The notes: generated by a model from the letters alone, not told the origin. 64,000 nucleotides of DNA from Prosthecobacter debontii (GCA_945861385.1 CAMAUI010000003.1:17842-81841); one strand, 5' to 3'; shown: positions 1-10,125, counted from the first letter of the stretch. Program-made: numbers and translations.

Positions 1-511
1 CACCTTTGCCAACAACTGCCTCATCGCCCGGCGGCTGCTCGAACGCGGCGTGCGCTTCGTCCAGCTCATGCACAGCGGTTGGGATCAGCACAACAACCTC
101 TTCACCCAGCTCGAGCAGCAGTGCCGCGACACCGACGCGCCCAGCGCCGCGCTCGTGCAGGATTTGAAAGAGCGCGGCCTCCTCGAAGACACGCTCGTCG
201 TGTGGGGCGGCGAATTCGGGCGCACGCCCTTCGGCCAGGGCAATCCGGCAAAGCCGAACGGCCGCGACCACTTCGGGCGCGCCTACAGCATGTGGTTCGC
301 CGGAGCCGGCGTGAAGGCCGGCACGACCTTTGGCGAAACCGACGACTTTGCCTGGAACATCGTGAAGGACCCCGTCCACATCCACGACATCCAGGCCACG
401 ATCCTGCACCTCTGCGGCATCAACCACGAAGCGCTCACCTTCCGCTACCAAGGCCGCCAGTTCCGCCTCACCGACGTGCATGGGCGCGTGGTGAAAGGCA
501 TCGTGGCGTGA
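1..511 (+). CDS. DUF1501 domain-containing (sulfatase-like) protein, C-terminal part, truncated by window start
   Basis: Open frame from base 2 ([32 protein letters not shown]...[15 protein letters not shown]...[21 protein letters not shown]) has DUF1501 motifs; stop at 511. Confidence 0.9.
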   Translation, partial: TFANNCLIARRLLERGVRFVQLMHSGWDQHNNLFTQLEQQCRDTDAPSAALVQDLKERGLLEDTLVVWGGEFGRTPFGQGNPAKPNGRDHFGRAYSMWFAGAGVKAGTTFGETDDFAWNIVKDPVHIHDIQATILHLCGINHEALTFRYQGRQFRLTDVHGRVVKGIVA

Positions 512-635
512 GGGGCGTGGGGATCGCTTGCACGCGCAGCTTGAGCCGTGGGATGAACCGATGGGTGGAGCACCCGCAAGCGCCCAGCCAAGTTTGCATT
601 CGACAGACACCGTCCTGACGCGGTCATTTCCCCGC

Positions 636-986
636 ATGGAAGACGAACTCAGCGCAGGGCTTCGCAAGGCCGCAATCGCCGGCGCAGGGCGGCATATTTT
701 TCTCTGCATGGGGCCGGACTGCTGCATGCCCGCGGATGCCGAGGTCGTGTGGGAACACGTGAAAAAGCGCATCCGCGAAACAGGGCTGCGTGTCATGCGG
801 ACAAAGGCGCAGTGCTTCCGCATCTGCACTGGTGGCCCGTGGCTCGTCGTCTATCCCGAGGGCATCTGGTATGGCGCGCTGACCACCGCGCGTTTCGACC
901 GCATTCTCGCCGAGCACCTGCAAGGCGGCATCCCAGTCGCGGAATGGATCGTTGCGAAAAACGCGCTCACTTCGCCACTCGAATAG
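636..986 (+). CDS. (2Fe-2S) ferredoxin, thioredoxin-like fold
   Basis: MEDELSAG...HIFLCMGPDCCMPADAEVVWEHVKKRI...VMRTKAQCFRICTGGPWLVVYPEGIWYG; Cys pattern of thioredoxin-like ferredoxins. Confidence 0.8.
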   Translation: MEDELSAGLRKAAIAGAGRHIFLCMGPDCCMPADAEVVWEHVKKRIRETGLRVMRTKAQCFRICTGGPWLVVYPEGIWYGALTTARFDRILAEHLQGGIPVAEWIVAKNALTSPLE

Positions 987-1152
987 CGCGCCCAGTTTAG
1001 CACCGCATCGCGTGCAGAAAGTGCGGAAAGTTTCCCGCGAGCCACGCTGCCAATCGCCGCAAATGCCCGGATACCGCGTGTCCGGAAAAGATAAACCGGC
1101 GCAAGACGAAGACGGGCGCTTGCCAAACGGGGTGGGCAGCTTACGGTTCGCG

Positions 1153-1575
1153 GCGGACGGCCGGCGGTCGCCCGCGGTTCGCCCGCGGGAGGAAAGTCCG
1201 GACACCACCAGGCAGCAGGCTGCGGAGAATCCGCAGGCGTTCACGGCGAAAGCCGGGGACGACAGACAGTGTCACAGAAAACAGACCGCCCGGCGGTGCC
1301 TCGTGCATCTTCGGGCAAGGGTGAAAAGGCGGGGTAAGAGCCCACCGCCCCGCGAGCAATCGCGGGGGCACGATAAACCTTCTGTGGTGCAAGACATAAC
1401 AGGGGGCATGGCGCCTGGCCGCCCCGCTTCGGCGGGGCAGCCCCCGGGTAATAGTCGCACTGGCGGCGCAGGCCTCGGCTCGCGCCCCCGGCCCGGCGGC
1501 GAAAGCCGCCGTGAGAGAAATGACCGCCGCACGCGCGCAAGCGCGGGGCACAGAATCCGGCTTAGGGCCGTCCAC
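1153..1575 (+). ncRNA. rnpB: RNase P RNA, bacterial class A
   Basis: Conserved blocks GAGGAAAGTCCGGAC, CACAGAAAACAGACCGCC, GGGTGAAAAGGCGGGGTAAGAGCCCACCG and ACAGAATCCGGCTTA; P1 stem GGACGGCC (1155-1162) pairs with GGCCGTCC (1566-1573). Confidence 0.95.
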
Positions 1576-1581
1576 CAAACG

Positions 1582-1620
1582 GGGCGCCCGTGGGGAAACC
1601 CGCGGGCGCCCTCACTTTTT
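1582..1620 (+). terminator. Rho-independent terminator downstream of rnpB
   Basis: GGGCGCCCGTGGGGAAACCCGCGGGCGCCC hairpin followed by TCACTTTTT. Confidence 0.75.
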
Positions 1621-1662
1621 CCAGCACGGAAAAAATGCGGAAGCCCCCGCGGTGCGGATTCA

Positions 1663-2076
1663 TCACTTCGCCGGCGGGCGATAGACTTTGTGGACGATGA
1701 ATCCGAGCAGCAGCGTCTGGGCGATGTCGGCGGCGCACCATTTCGCGACGAGAGTGCCGGGATACGGCTGGACGACGTACATGATGATCTGCCCGGCGGC
1801 GACCATGATGCCGATGCAGGCGGAAAATTTCAGCGAGCAACTGATGCAGCGTTTCTCGGCGACACACGCGGCGAAAATCATGGTGAACGCCGCGGCGACG
1901 AGGAACTGGCCCAGGAGCATCCACGGCATCTTCGCCATCATCTCGGCCTCGGGTCGCCAGAGTTCCTTGGTCGCGGCGTAGGTGGAGGAAAGCCAGACGG
2001 CGTGGATGAGGAAATCCGTCACCCATACGGTGACAAAGGCGACGACGATGGTGATGAGCAGGCTTTTGGTATTCAT
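1663..2076 (-). CDS. small integral membrane protein, uncharacterised
   Basis: MNTKSLLITIVVAFVTVWVTDFLIHAVWLSSTYAATKELWRPEAEM...; four likely TM segments; ATG start. Confidence 0.65.
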   Translation of the reverse strand: MNTKSLLITIVVAFVTVWVTDFLIHAVWLSSTYAATKELWRPEAEMMAKMPWMLLGQFLVAAAFTMIFAACVAEKRCISCSLKFSACIGIMVAAGQIIMYVVQPYPGTLVAKWCAADIAQTLLLGFIVHKVYRPPAK

Positions 2077-2221
2077 GGTGGTGTGAACGGAGCAGAGGCG
2101 GCTCGCCGCTGCGCCAGCGAAGTTCGGGCAGTTCCGCGGCAATCTGCAATCAAAAAGCCGTGCCTTTGCAGAAGTCGCTTTCCAAGCGCACGATTCCCGG
2201 CGAAGTCGGGGGAGAAACTGA

Positions 2222-3364
2222 ATGGGAAGCAAACTCTACATCGTAGCCGGCGAAGCGAGCGGGGACTCCCGCGGCGCGGAACTCATGCGCGAACTTCAGA
2301 TCCGGATGCCCGGCGTCACTTTTCCCGGCGCGGGCGGACGCGAGATGAAGGCCATCAGCCCCGGGATCGAGGACTGGGCGGGCGAGGCGGTCGTGGGGCT
2401 GTGGGATGTGCTGAAAAAATACGGCTACTTCCGCGCGCAGATGCGCCGGATGCTCGATGACATCGCGCGCGAAAAACCGGATGCGCTCATCACGGTGGAT
2501 TATCCCGGCTTCAACATGCGCCTCGCAAAAGCCGCGAAGGCGCGCGTGCCGGGGCTGCGCACCATTCACTACGTGTCTCCGCAAGTGTGGGCCTGGCATC
2601 GCGGGCGGATCCCGAAGATGGCGCGCTTCATTGACCTCATGCTCTGCCTCTTCCCGTTCGAACTCCCGCTCTACAAGGACGCGGGCCTTCCCGCCGTGTG
2701 CGTGGGCCACCCGCTGCTCGATACGCTCGCGGAAAAGCGCGATCCGTCCCTCGTCCGCGACAGTGGCCTTATCGCGCTCCTCCCCGGCAGTCGCGCGAAG
2801 GAGATCCGCAGGATTTTTCCCGTGATGCTGGATGCCGCAGTCCACCTCCGCATGTCGGACCCGCGACTCCGCTTCGAAGCGGCCGCTGCGAGCGAAGAGC
2901 TCGCGGCAGAAATGAGCGGGCTCATGACGGCGGGCGGCATGGACAGCAGTTTCTGCCCAATCACCATCCACACAGCCGGCAGTCTGATGCAGCGGGCGGC
3001 AGCGGGCATGGTTTGCAGCGGCACCGCCACGCTCGAGGCCACCTACTTTGGCCAGCCGATGGTGATCCTCTACAAAGTCGCGTGGCTCACCAGCATCATC
3101 GGAAAGCAGCTCATGCGGATTCCCTGGCTGGGCCTCCCAAACGTCCTCGCAGGCCGGGAAATCGCACGGGAATTCATCCAGGAAAAGGCCGACCCCGGCG
3201 ACATCGCCACCGAACTGCTCCGGCTTCTCACCGAGCCCGGCGCACGCGAAGCCCAGCTTGCATCCCAGCGCGAAGTCATCGCAAGCCTCGGCGATCCCGG
3301 TGCCGCGCGACGCGCAGCCGGGGCCATTGCCGGAGTTCTCGGCGATGCGAAGCGGGTGCCGTGA
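2222..3364 (+). CDS. lpxB: lipid-A-disaccharide synthase
   Basis: MGSKLYIVAGEASGDSRGAELMRELQ...YVSPQVWAWHRGRIPKMARFIDLMLCLFPFE...LPGSRAKEI...CSGTATLEATYFGQPMVILYK. Confidence 0.95.
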   Translation: MGSKLYIVAGEASGDSRGAELMRELQIRMPGVTFPGAGGREMKAISPGIEDWAGEAVVGLWDVLKKYGYFRAQMRRMLDDIAREKPDALITVDYPGFNMRLAKAAKARVPGLRTIHYVSPQVWAWHRGRIPKMARFIDLMLCLFPFELPLYKDAGLPAVCVGHPLLDTLAEKRDPSLVRDSGLIALLPGSRAKEIRRIFPVMLDAAVHLRMSDPRLRFEAAAASEELAAEMSGLMTAGGMDSSFCPITIHTAGSLMQRAAAGMVCSGTATLEATYFGQPMVILYKVAWLTSIIGKQLMRIPWLGLPNVLAGREIAREFIQEKADPGDIATELLRLLTEPGAREAQLASQREVIASLGDPGAARRAAGAIAGVLGDAKRVP

Positions 3365-3418
3365 TTACATTGCCCGGGCCCGCGGTGGCCTGCGCGGGAG
3401 CGAATTTCGCCCGCGGAA

Positions 3419-5239
3419 TCAGGCCTGAAGCTTGAGCCCGCCAATCTGCGGCGCTGCAACAGCGGGCGTTGGTGCAACAGGTGCCGGCGGCGTTGCCGCG
3501 GCTTGTGGGCTGGGTTGAGAAGTGCCGCCTGCTGGCTGTGCCGCGGATTTTTTTGCCGCCTCGAGCTTCCGGCGCATGCGGCTTTTGTTCACGGCGAGAA
3601 GCATCGCCGTCTCCTCATTGATGACTCCTTCCTCGAATTTCCCAACAAGCATGTGCTCGAATGTGCACCACCCCGTCGGCCACGCCTGCTCGATGATGTC
3701 CGAAAAACTTGCAGCCCCGTCCTGTCCTGAGTCCTTCGAACCGGGGACGCTGTCCATGATCTCCGGGATGATCACGCGATCCCCGCCCTCCACCGGCGCA
3801 AGGCGCTGATTCACAATCCACCGGAGCGTCTCCGCGAGACCTCCCCTCACCTGCTTGTCCTTTGGCTCCGCGGTCTGCGGCGCGGCATGCCCTGCACCGT
3901 GATCCAGCTTGAATCCTTTGCTCGTTGCGTCGTCCTTCCCGGCGCTCTTCTTCGCCAGGTCGAGCTTCATGCGCATCCGGCTTTTGTTCACGGAGAGCAG
4001 CATGGCCGTCTCCTCGCTGATGATCCCCTCGCTGTATCTCTCCGTGAGAGATAACTCGAAAGTACACCATCCGTCCGGCTTTGACTGCTCGATGATGTCG
4101 GCAAAATTCCGGACATCGCTCTCGCCGAGCTGGATCGCTTCGCGCGAGCGCAGATTGCTGCCCATGATCTCCGGGATCATCACCCGCCCCCCGCCCTCCT
4201 TCGGCGCGAGGCGCTGGCTCACGATCCACCGGAGCGTCTCCGCCAGCCTCTCGCGCACCTGCTTCTCCTCGTCCTTTGAAAACATGCCGAGCACACGGTT
4301 GATGCTCTGCCCGGCGCTGATTGTGTGGAGCGTGGAAAAAACGACGTGCCCGGTCTCGGCCGCGGTCAGCGCGATCTCCATCGTCTCCCGGTCGCGAATT
4401 TCGCCGACGAGAATCACCTTCGGCGCCTGCCGGAGCGCGGCGCGAAGCCCCAGCCCGAACGAGGAAAAATCCTTGCCCATCTCGCGCTGGCAAAAGGTCG
4501 CCTTCTTGTGCGGATGGGAAAATTCGACGGGGTCTTCGAGCGTGACGATGTGCATCGGCGATGTCTCGTTCAGCTCGTTGAGCATCGCCGCAAGCGTCGT
4601 GGTCTTGCCGCTGCCGGTCGCGCCCGTGACGAAGATGAGGCCGGTCTTTTCCTGGATGATCCGCTCGAAGACCGGCGGGAGCTTCAGGTCGGCGAGCGAG
4701 GGGATTTTCGTGTTCAGCTTCCGGAGCACCATGGCGAAGGCACCCTTCTGCTTGAAAATGTTCACGCGAAACCTTGCCAGGCCCTCGACGGCGTAGCTGC
4801 TGTCGCACGAGCCGGTGTTGCGAAGATCTTCGATGAGACGCGGGTTTTCATGCACCAGGGCACGGGCGATTCCCTCGGTGTGACGCGCCTCGAGGCCGGC
4901 GGAGAACGGAGTCCCCTCGACGGGAATGAGCTTGCCGAAATTCTCCACCTGCGGCGGCCGTCCCACGACGAAGAAAAGGTCGCTCACGCCGTCGCCCACG
5001 GAGAGCATCTGGCGGAGCAGGTCGTCTATCGGCAGCGCCGGGACATTGAAAACGGGCCCGGGCGCGCCAATGCCGGCTGGGGTGACAACGCGGGCTCCCT
5101 CCGCCTGCACGGCGGGTTCCCGCACCTGCGCGGGAGGCACGACCGGAGTCCTGGCAACGGGCGCGGTTGCTGTGGCTGCGCCCTGGGTCGCTGCGGGACC
5201 ACCGGGCATCACTCGTCCTTTTTCGTCATAAACAGGCAT
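3419..5239 (-). CDS. PilT/GspE-family type IV pilus twitching ATPase with duplicated C-terminal domain
   Basis: GLIFVTGATGSGKTTTLAAMLNELNE, VTLEDPVEF, LRQAPKVILVGEIRDRETMEIALTAAETGHVVFSTLHT; two copies of LAETLRWIVxQRLAPxEGGxRVxIPEIM. Confidence 0.9.
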   Translation of the reverse strand: MPVYDEKGRVMPGGPAATQGAATATAPVARTPVVPPAQVREPAVQAEGARVVTPAGIGAPGPVFNVPALPIDDLLRQMLSVGDGVSDLFFVVGRPPQVENFGKLIPVEGTPFSAGLEARHTEGIARALVHENPRLIEDLRNTGSCDSSYAVEGLARFRVNIFKQKGAFAMVLRKLNTKIPSLADLKLPPVFERIIQEKTGLIFVTGATGSGKTTTLAAMLNELNETSPMHIVTLEDPVEFSHPHKKATFCQREMGKDFSSFGLGLRAALRQAPKVILVGEIRDRETMEIALTAAETGHVVFSTLHTISAGQSINRVLGMFSKDEEKQVRERLAETLRWIVSQRLAPKEGGGRVMIPEIMGSNLRSREAIQLGESDVRNFADIIEQSKPDGWCTFELSLTERYSEGIISEETAMLLSVNKSRMRMKLDLAKKSAGKDDATSKGFKLDHGAGHAAPQTAEPKDKQVRGGLAETLRWIVNQRLAPVEGGDRVIIPEIMDSVPGSKDSGQDGAASFSDIIEQAWPTGWCTFEHMLVGKFEEGVINEETAMLLAVNKSRMRRKLEAAKKSAAQPAGGTSQPSPQAAATPPAPVAPTPAVAAPQIGGLKLQA

Positions 5240-5284
5240 AGGCTGGTGCGCCTCCCACTGGCAGGAATTATGCCCGCAATCCGC

Positions 5285-6250
5285 TTACTTTTCCTCCGTG
5301 CCGCGATGCACACGGTAGGCCTTCACGATGCGCTGCACCAGCTCGTGCCGGATCACGTCGCGGTCGGTGAACCGCGTGAAGTTGATCCCCTCGATCCCGC
5401 GCAACGCCGTCAACGCCTCCACCAGACCGCTGCGCTTGTTGCCGGGAAGGTCAATCTGCGTCGGGTCGCCCGTGATGACCGCCCTGCTCTCGATGCCCAG
5501 CCGCGTAAGGAACATGAACATCTGCTCGGTGGTGGTGTTCTGCGCCTCGTCGAGCACCACGAACGCGCGGTTCAGCGTGCGCCCGCGCATGTACGCGAGC
5601 GGCGCGATCTCGATCACGCCGCGCTCGAAAAGCCGCTCCATCTCATCCGGCTCGATCATGTCGTGAAGCGCATCGTACAGCGGCCGCAGGTAAGGCATGA
5701 TTTTTTCCTTCAAGTCGCCCGGCAGAAACCCGAGCGCCTCGCCCGCCTCGACCGCGGGCCGCGTGAGGATGATCCGGTTGACGACCTCCTTTTTCAGGGC
5801 GGACACCGCCATCGCCATCGCGAGGTAGGTCTTTCCCGTGCCCGCGGGACCGAGGCCGAATGTCATGTCATGCTGCTCGATGGCCTGGATGTATGCGCGC
5901 TGGGCCGCGCTCTTCGGGATGATCGGCGGGCGGCGTGGCGAGCACTGGATCTTCGTCACCACGAGCGAATCGAGCCCCGGCGATTCCGGATCCTGCGCGG
6001 AGCGGAGCGCGTAGTTGAATTCAAATTTCCTGATGCTCATCCCCCCGCGCATCGCCTGCTCCAGCTGTCGGAAAATCCGCCCCGTTTTCTCCACCGCCTC
6101 CGGATCGCCCTCGGCGCGCAGCCAGCCTTCGCGCGTGGTCAGCTTCACCCCGAGCGCCTCCTCGACGACGCGAAGATTCTCCAGGTCGTTCAGGAAAAGC
6201 TGCCCGAGCAGACGCGCGCTCTCAAACTCGAATGTCTGTGTCGCCGACAT
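5285..6250 (-). CDS. PhoH-like ATPase
   Basis: GPAGTGKTYLAMAMAV, RIILTRPAVEAGEALGFLPGDLKEKIMPYLRPLYDAL, AFVVLDEAQNTTTEQMFMFLTRLG, TGDPTQIDLP. Confidence 0.95.
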   Translation of the reverse strand: MSATQTFEFESARLLGQLFLNDLENLRVVEEALGVKLTTREGWLRAEGDPEAVEKTGRIFRQLEQAMRGGMSIRKFEFNYALRSAQDPESPGLDSLVVTKIQCSPRRPPIIPKSAAQRAYIQAIEQHDMTFGLGPAGTGKTYLAMAMAVSALKKEVVNRIILTRPAVEAGEALGFLPGDLKEKIMPYLRPLYDALHDMIEPDEMERLFERGVIEIAPLAYMRGRTLNRAFVVLDEAQNTTTEQMFMFLTRLGIESRAVITGDPTQIDLPGNKRSGLVEALTALRGIEGINFTRFTDRDVIRHELVQRIVKAYRVHRGTEEK

Positions 6251-6265
6251 CGCCGGGAGCCTCTC

Positions 6266-6691
6266 TCAGCGGAACCCGTAGGCCATCCCCCAATGCGTGC
6301 GCTCGGCCTTCGACTTTTCGATTTCGACGATGAGATAGTACGTCCCCGTCCGCTTCGGGATCACGCGCACCATGGCCATCTGCGCCTTCTGCTTGGACTC
6401 CACCTCGCACAGATTGCCGTCGCTGTCGTAGATGTGGACAGAGACCTTCGCGCCCTTCTCGTCAGTCCCGATCCAGAACCAGTATTCGTTTCCCTTGAAA
6501 AGCTGGTGTGTGATCGCCTTTGGCTGCTTCACCGCCATGTCGCCGCCCCAATAGTCCTCACGAACGGTGAAGCCCTCCTTGATGTATGGCTGCGCGGCCT
6601 CGAGTGCGAATGACAGCGCCTCGTCCACGGATGCGTGGACTGGCCCAAGGGACACCGCGATTGCTGCGAGGATGGAAAATAGACGCTTCAC
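6266..6691 (-). CDS. hypothetical secreted protein
   Basis: GTG start; VKRLFSILAAIAVSLGPVHASVDEALSF... signal-peptide-like N-terminus. Confidence 0.6.
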   Translation of the reverse strand: MKRLFSILAAIAVSLGPVHASVDEALSFALEAAQPYIKEGFTVREDYWGGDMAVKQPKAITHQLFKGNEYWFWIGTDEKGAKVSVHIYDSDGNLCEVESKQKAQMAMVRVIPKRTGTYYLIVEIEKSKAERTHWGMAYGFR

Positions 6692-6705
6692 AGAACGGAG
6701 GAGGC

Positions 6706-7509
6706 TTACTTCGATTGGATTTCTTTCACGAGCGCGGCGACGATGCCGCCGATTTCCTTCACGGACTTCGCCGAAATTTCCGCGCCATCCGCAAGGCCGA
6801 TGAGCGGGCGGATTTCCTTGAGGGACTTTTGCGCCTTCGGCACCAGGGGGTGCTTTTTCGCGCGGGACTTCAGGTTCTTGAGCTTGCTGTCGAAATGCTC
6901 GACCAGCACCGGTTGGTGGAGCAGGTCCGCGCCGTCGCGCGAATAGTCGCGGGCCACCACTTCGCACAGCGCCTCAGTGCCGCGGATCCATCCGCCAAGG
7001 GCGATGAGGTGGGCGAGGTCGGCGCTCTTGAGCAGCATGAGCGCGTCCTTCACTTCGCTGAGCGCGCCGTCCAGTTCCCGCCGCACATCGGCCCATTTTC
7101 CCGCATCGGCGGCGTTGATGATCGCATTCGCCCGCGCGATCACCGCCTTCCGCACTCCCAGTTCGGTGCTGAGGCTCAGCACGCTGTTGCCGATGTTTTT
7201 CACCTCCTTCGCATCGCCGGCTTCCACCGCGATGAAGCCCTCTGCGATCACCGTCCCGAGATAGAGCGCCTGTTGCGCGGGCTCTCCAAACGGTTTCGCC
7301 ACCTTCTTGAGCGGACGCTGCACAGCCACCCAGTTGGGCTTCCCGAGTTTGTCGAGCACACCGAAGATTTCACTCGGCACCGGCACGATGACATCCTCCA
7401 CCACGCGCGTCTCCTTGGGCAGCTTGGTGACATCAATTTGCTTCGGTGGATCCTGCGCGAGCGCGGAAACACAGAGCGAGGCAAGTGCGAGGAAAGTGGT
7501 GGTTTTCAT
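6706..7509 (-). CDS. hypothetical secreted protein
   Basis: MKTTTFLALASLCVSALAQDPPKQIDVTKLPKETRVVEDVIVPVPSEIFGVLDKLG; signal peptide. Confidence 0.7.
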   Translation of the reverse strand: MKTTTFLALASLCVSALAQDPPKQIDVTKLPKETRVVEDVIVPVPSEIFGVLDKLGKPNWVAVQRPLKKVAKPFGEPAQQALYLGTVIAEGFIAVEAGDAKEVKNIGNSVLSLSTELGVRKAVIARANAIINAADAGKWADVRRELDGALSEVKDALMLLKSADLAHLIALGGWIRGTEALCEVVARDYSRDGADLLHQPVLVEHFDSKLKNLKSRAKKHPLVPKAQKSLKEIRPLIGLADGAEISAKSVKEIGGIVAALVKEIQSK

Positions 7510-7737
7510 ACGTGATACGACCCGCGGGAAGCGGGGTGTGAACTGAACGCAGAGCGCCCGATTGCGGCAAGCCATCTTTTGGCCGAAGCAGCGCGCGGGT
7601 TGAAATTACAGCCGCGGATTCGCGGGGCCGACCCTCCTTTGAGCACGACCTTCGTATGGAAAGCCAAAGCGGCGTCAAGCCACCGCAGTCCAAAGCCTCG
7701 CGGCACTCACCCAATGCGAAATCAAGCGGTCACCGGG

Positions 7738-10125
7738 CTACTTCGCAGCCATTCGGCGCGCGATAAACTCGCGCACTTTTGGAATCTTGCACGCACCGAG
7801 CGCTTCCGCCGCCCAGCCCGCGTCGGCACCGACGATCGGTTCCGCTGCATACCAGTACATCAGCGGCAAATTCTGGTCGTCCTTGTCCTCTTCGTGCGCG
7901 AGCAGCGCGAGGACGATGGGTTTTCGCTGCTCGACCGTAAGCCGCTGGCACGCGCTCGCGAGCGCGAGGCGGACGATGGGAGATTTGTGCTTTGTCGCCA
8001 GATCCCGAAAAATCAGAGGTGCATCTTCGAGCATTGTCGGCTGCTCGCAGATGATTCTGACAAGCCAATTAGTCTCTTCAGGACTGTTCGCCTCACTGCT
8101 CAGCATCACGGCTGCCTGATATTCATCGCCAAAGATTCTGATGGCTTTCATGAACCAGATCACGGCGAGGCGCTTTGCTACCGGAAATTTGGTCATAGCT
8201 GGCAGGTATTTCTGAAATGCCTCCTCAATGTCGGGCGATACCCCAAAATAGGTCAAACGACCTAGAGCCTGTCGGGCAGCCCAGTGATCGTCACCTGTAA
8301 TTAAGTCTGCAAAAGACGCCTTCAATGTATGGGCGATTTTCACCGGCTTCACAATCTGCCCCTTCCTCGCCAGCCGGAAAATCCGCCCCGTCGTGTAATC
8401 ATGCGCCTCGCGCCGGTTGTTGTGGCATTGGTTCACGTCGTACCAGTCAATCATCCACAACGTCCCGTCGGGGCCTTCGCGGATGTCCACGATCTGGCTG
8501 GCCTTGTCGTTGAAGGCGATGAAGTCCGCGCCGTGGTGCGCGACGTAGCCGCTGCCCTTGCGCTCGAGGATGTCCATGTTGATGCGCGAGCCGTGGATGT
8601 TTCCCATCAGCACGCCGCCGCGCAGTTCCTTCGGCCACGAGGGATGCTGCAAAATGCACAGCCCGGCGTGCGCGTGGCCGCCGCCCGCGGCGTCGCTACG
8701 TCCGTTGCCGCCATGCGGGTTCCCGCCGAGGTAGTGGCGGTGATCGGCGATGGTCTTGATGTCGTCGTACGTGTGTGGATTGAAGTGCGAGCCCGCCTGG
8801 CGCGTGTAGCGCCCGCCGGGGATGATGTGGAAAAGATGCGGGATCACGCAGGCTTCGACGAACAGTTCGCCGTCCTCATTCCAATCCATGCCCCAAGGAT
8901 TGCTGGTGCCTTCGCCGAAGACCTCGAACGTGAACTTCTGCGGATGGAAACGCCAGACACCCGCGTTGATTTTCACGCGCTCTTTGTCCGCGGCACCGGG
9001 CTTGCCGACTTTGCTGTTTGTGAAGACGCCGTGGCAGCCGTAGAGCCAGCCGTCGGGACCCCAGTGAAAGGTGTTCAGCGTCTCGTGCGTGTCCTGGTAG
9101 CCCCAGCCGTCGAGCAGCACCTGCGGCGGACCGTCCGCTTTCGGGGCGTCCCAATTTTTCACCGGCACGAAAAGCAGGTACGGCGCGGCACCGAGCCACA
9201 CTCCGCCGTGGCCGACCTCGATGCCACTGACGAGGTTCAGCCCTTCCATGAAAACGGTGCGCTTGTCGTGCCTGCCGTCGCCATCAGTGTCCTCAAAGAC
9301 GATGACGCGGTCCTTGCCTCCCATCCCCGGCACGGTGCCCGGGGCGTCCTTGGCGCGGTTCGGGTAGGTCATGCCCTCGACGGCCCAAACGCGCCCGCGG
9401 TCATCGAGCGTGAATGCGATGGGGTTGATGATGTTCGGTTCGGCGGCGAAGACACGAAGCTCGTAGCCGTCGGGCACCTTCGCGGCGGCGGCGGCCTTCT
9501 CGGCAGACAGGCCGGCGTGCGCGATAACATCGGGCGAAAGCCCGGTGCCGGGCTTTTTCGCGATCTTCGCGGCGGGGAACTTCGGCTCGTCGGCATGAAA
9601 CACGAAGTCGTCGAAATTCACATGCCCCCAGCCACCGGTGTGCTCGTCCACGATGCGGATGAAAATCTCGCGCCCTTGCAGCTTGCGAAGATCCACGACG
9701 CTGCGGCGGAGGTTCTCCTCCTGGCTGCCCCAGACTTTGTGAAAGACCCTGCCATCATCCTTCGTGACGAGTTCGACGCGCGTTTTCTCGGTCTCGCCGC
9801 CCGCAGCGAGGAAACTCGCCCACGGCTGCGAGACCTTGAACGCAACCGACGAAAGCGTGCCGGCCGCCTTGTCGGATTTGGAAATCTCAAAGCCACCGAT
9901 CCAGTACTCGCCCGCATGACCACTGCTCATTTCCGCGCGGCGCTTCGCCACCGTGTCGCCCTTGATGGGCTGCCGTTCAAACGCATCGCCCGTCGCCGTC
10001 CAGCCGTCGAGCGTGCCCGTTTCAAAGCCGAGGTTCAGGGGCTTGCCGTCCACGCCCGTGACAGCGATGGGCTGCTGTGCGAGAGCGACGCTTCCGGCGA
10101 AAATCAGCGGGAGAAATATTTTCAT
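7738..10125 (-). CDS. PVC-type membrane-bound dehydrogenase / glucose-sorbosone dehydrogenase-like protein, short form lacking a CxxCH cytochrome domain
   Basis: VPDGYELRVFAAEPNIINPIAFTLDDRGRVWAVEGMTYPNRAKDAPGT...VFEDTDGDGRHDKRTVFMEGLNLVSGIEVGHGGVWLGAAPYLLFVP; ends ...IPKVREFIARRMAAK. Confidence 0.85.
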   Translation of the reverse strand: MKIFLPLIFAGSVALAQQPIAVTGVDGKPLNLGFETGTLDGWTATGDAFERQPIKGDTVAKRRAEMSSGHAGEYWIGGFEISKSDKAAGTLSSVAFKVSQPWASFLAAGGETEKTRVELVTKDDGRVFHKVWGSQEENLRRSVVDLRKLQGREIFIRIVDEHTGGWGHVNFDDFVFHADEPKFPAAKIAKKPGTGLSPDVIAHAGLSAEKAAAAAKVPDGYELRVFAAEPNIINPIAFTLDDRGRVWAVEGMTYPNRAKDAPGTVPGMGGKDRVIVFEDTDGDGRHDKRTVFMEGLNLVSGIEVGHGGVWLGAAPYLLFVPVKNWDAPKADGPPQVLLDGWGYQDTHETLNTFHWGPDGWLYGCHGVFTNSKVGKPGAADKERVKINAGVWRFHPQKFTFEVFGEGTSNPWGMDWNEDGELFVEACVIPHLFHIIPGGRYTRQAGSHFNPHTYDDIKTIADHRHYLGGNPHGGNGRSDAAGGGHAHAGLCILQHPSWPKELRGGVLMGNIHGSRINMDILERKGSGYVAHHGADFIAFNDKASQIVDIREGPDGTLWMIDWYDVNQCHNNRREAHDYTTGRIFRLARKGQIVKPVKIAHTLKASFADLITGDDHWAARQALGRLTYFGVSPDIEEAFQKYLPAMTKFPVAKRLAVIWFMKAIRIFGDEYQAAVMLSSEANSPEETNWLVRIICEQPTMLEDAPLIFRDLATKHKSPIVRLALASACQRLTVEQRKPIVLALLAHEEDKDDQNLPLMYWYAAEPIVGADAGWAAEALGACKIPKVREFIARRMAAK

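Noticed and set aside
952-2460. 502-aa plus-strand ORF
   Set aside because: Overlaps RNase P RNA, its terminator, an antisense membrane-protein gene and the lpxB start; composition is typical of GC-rich spurious frames.
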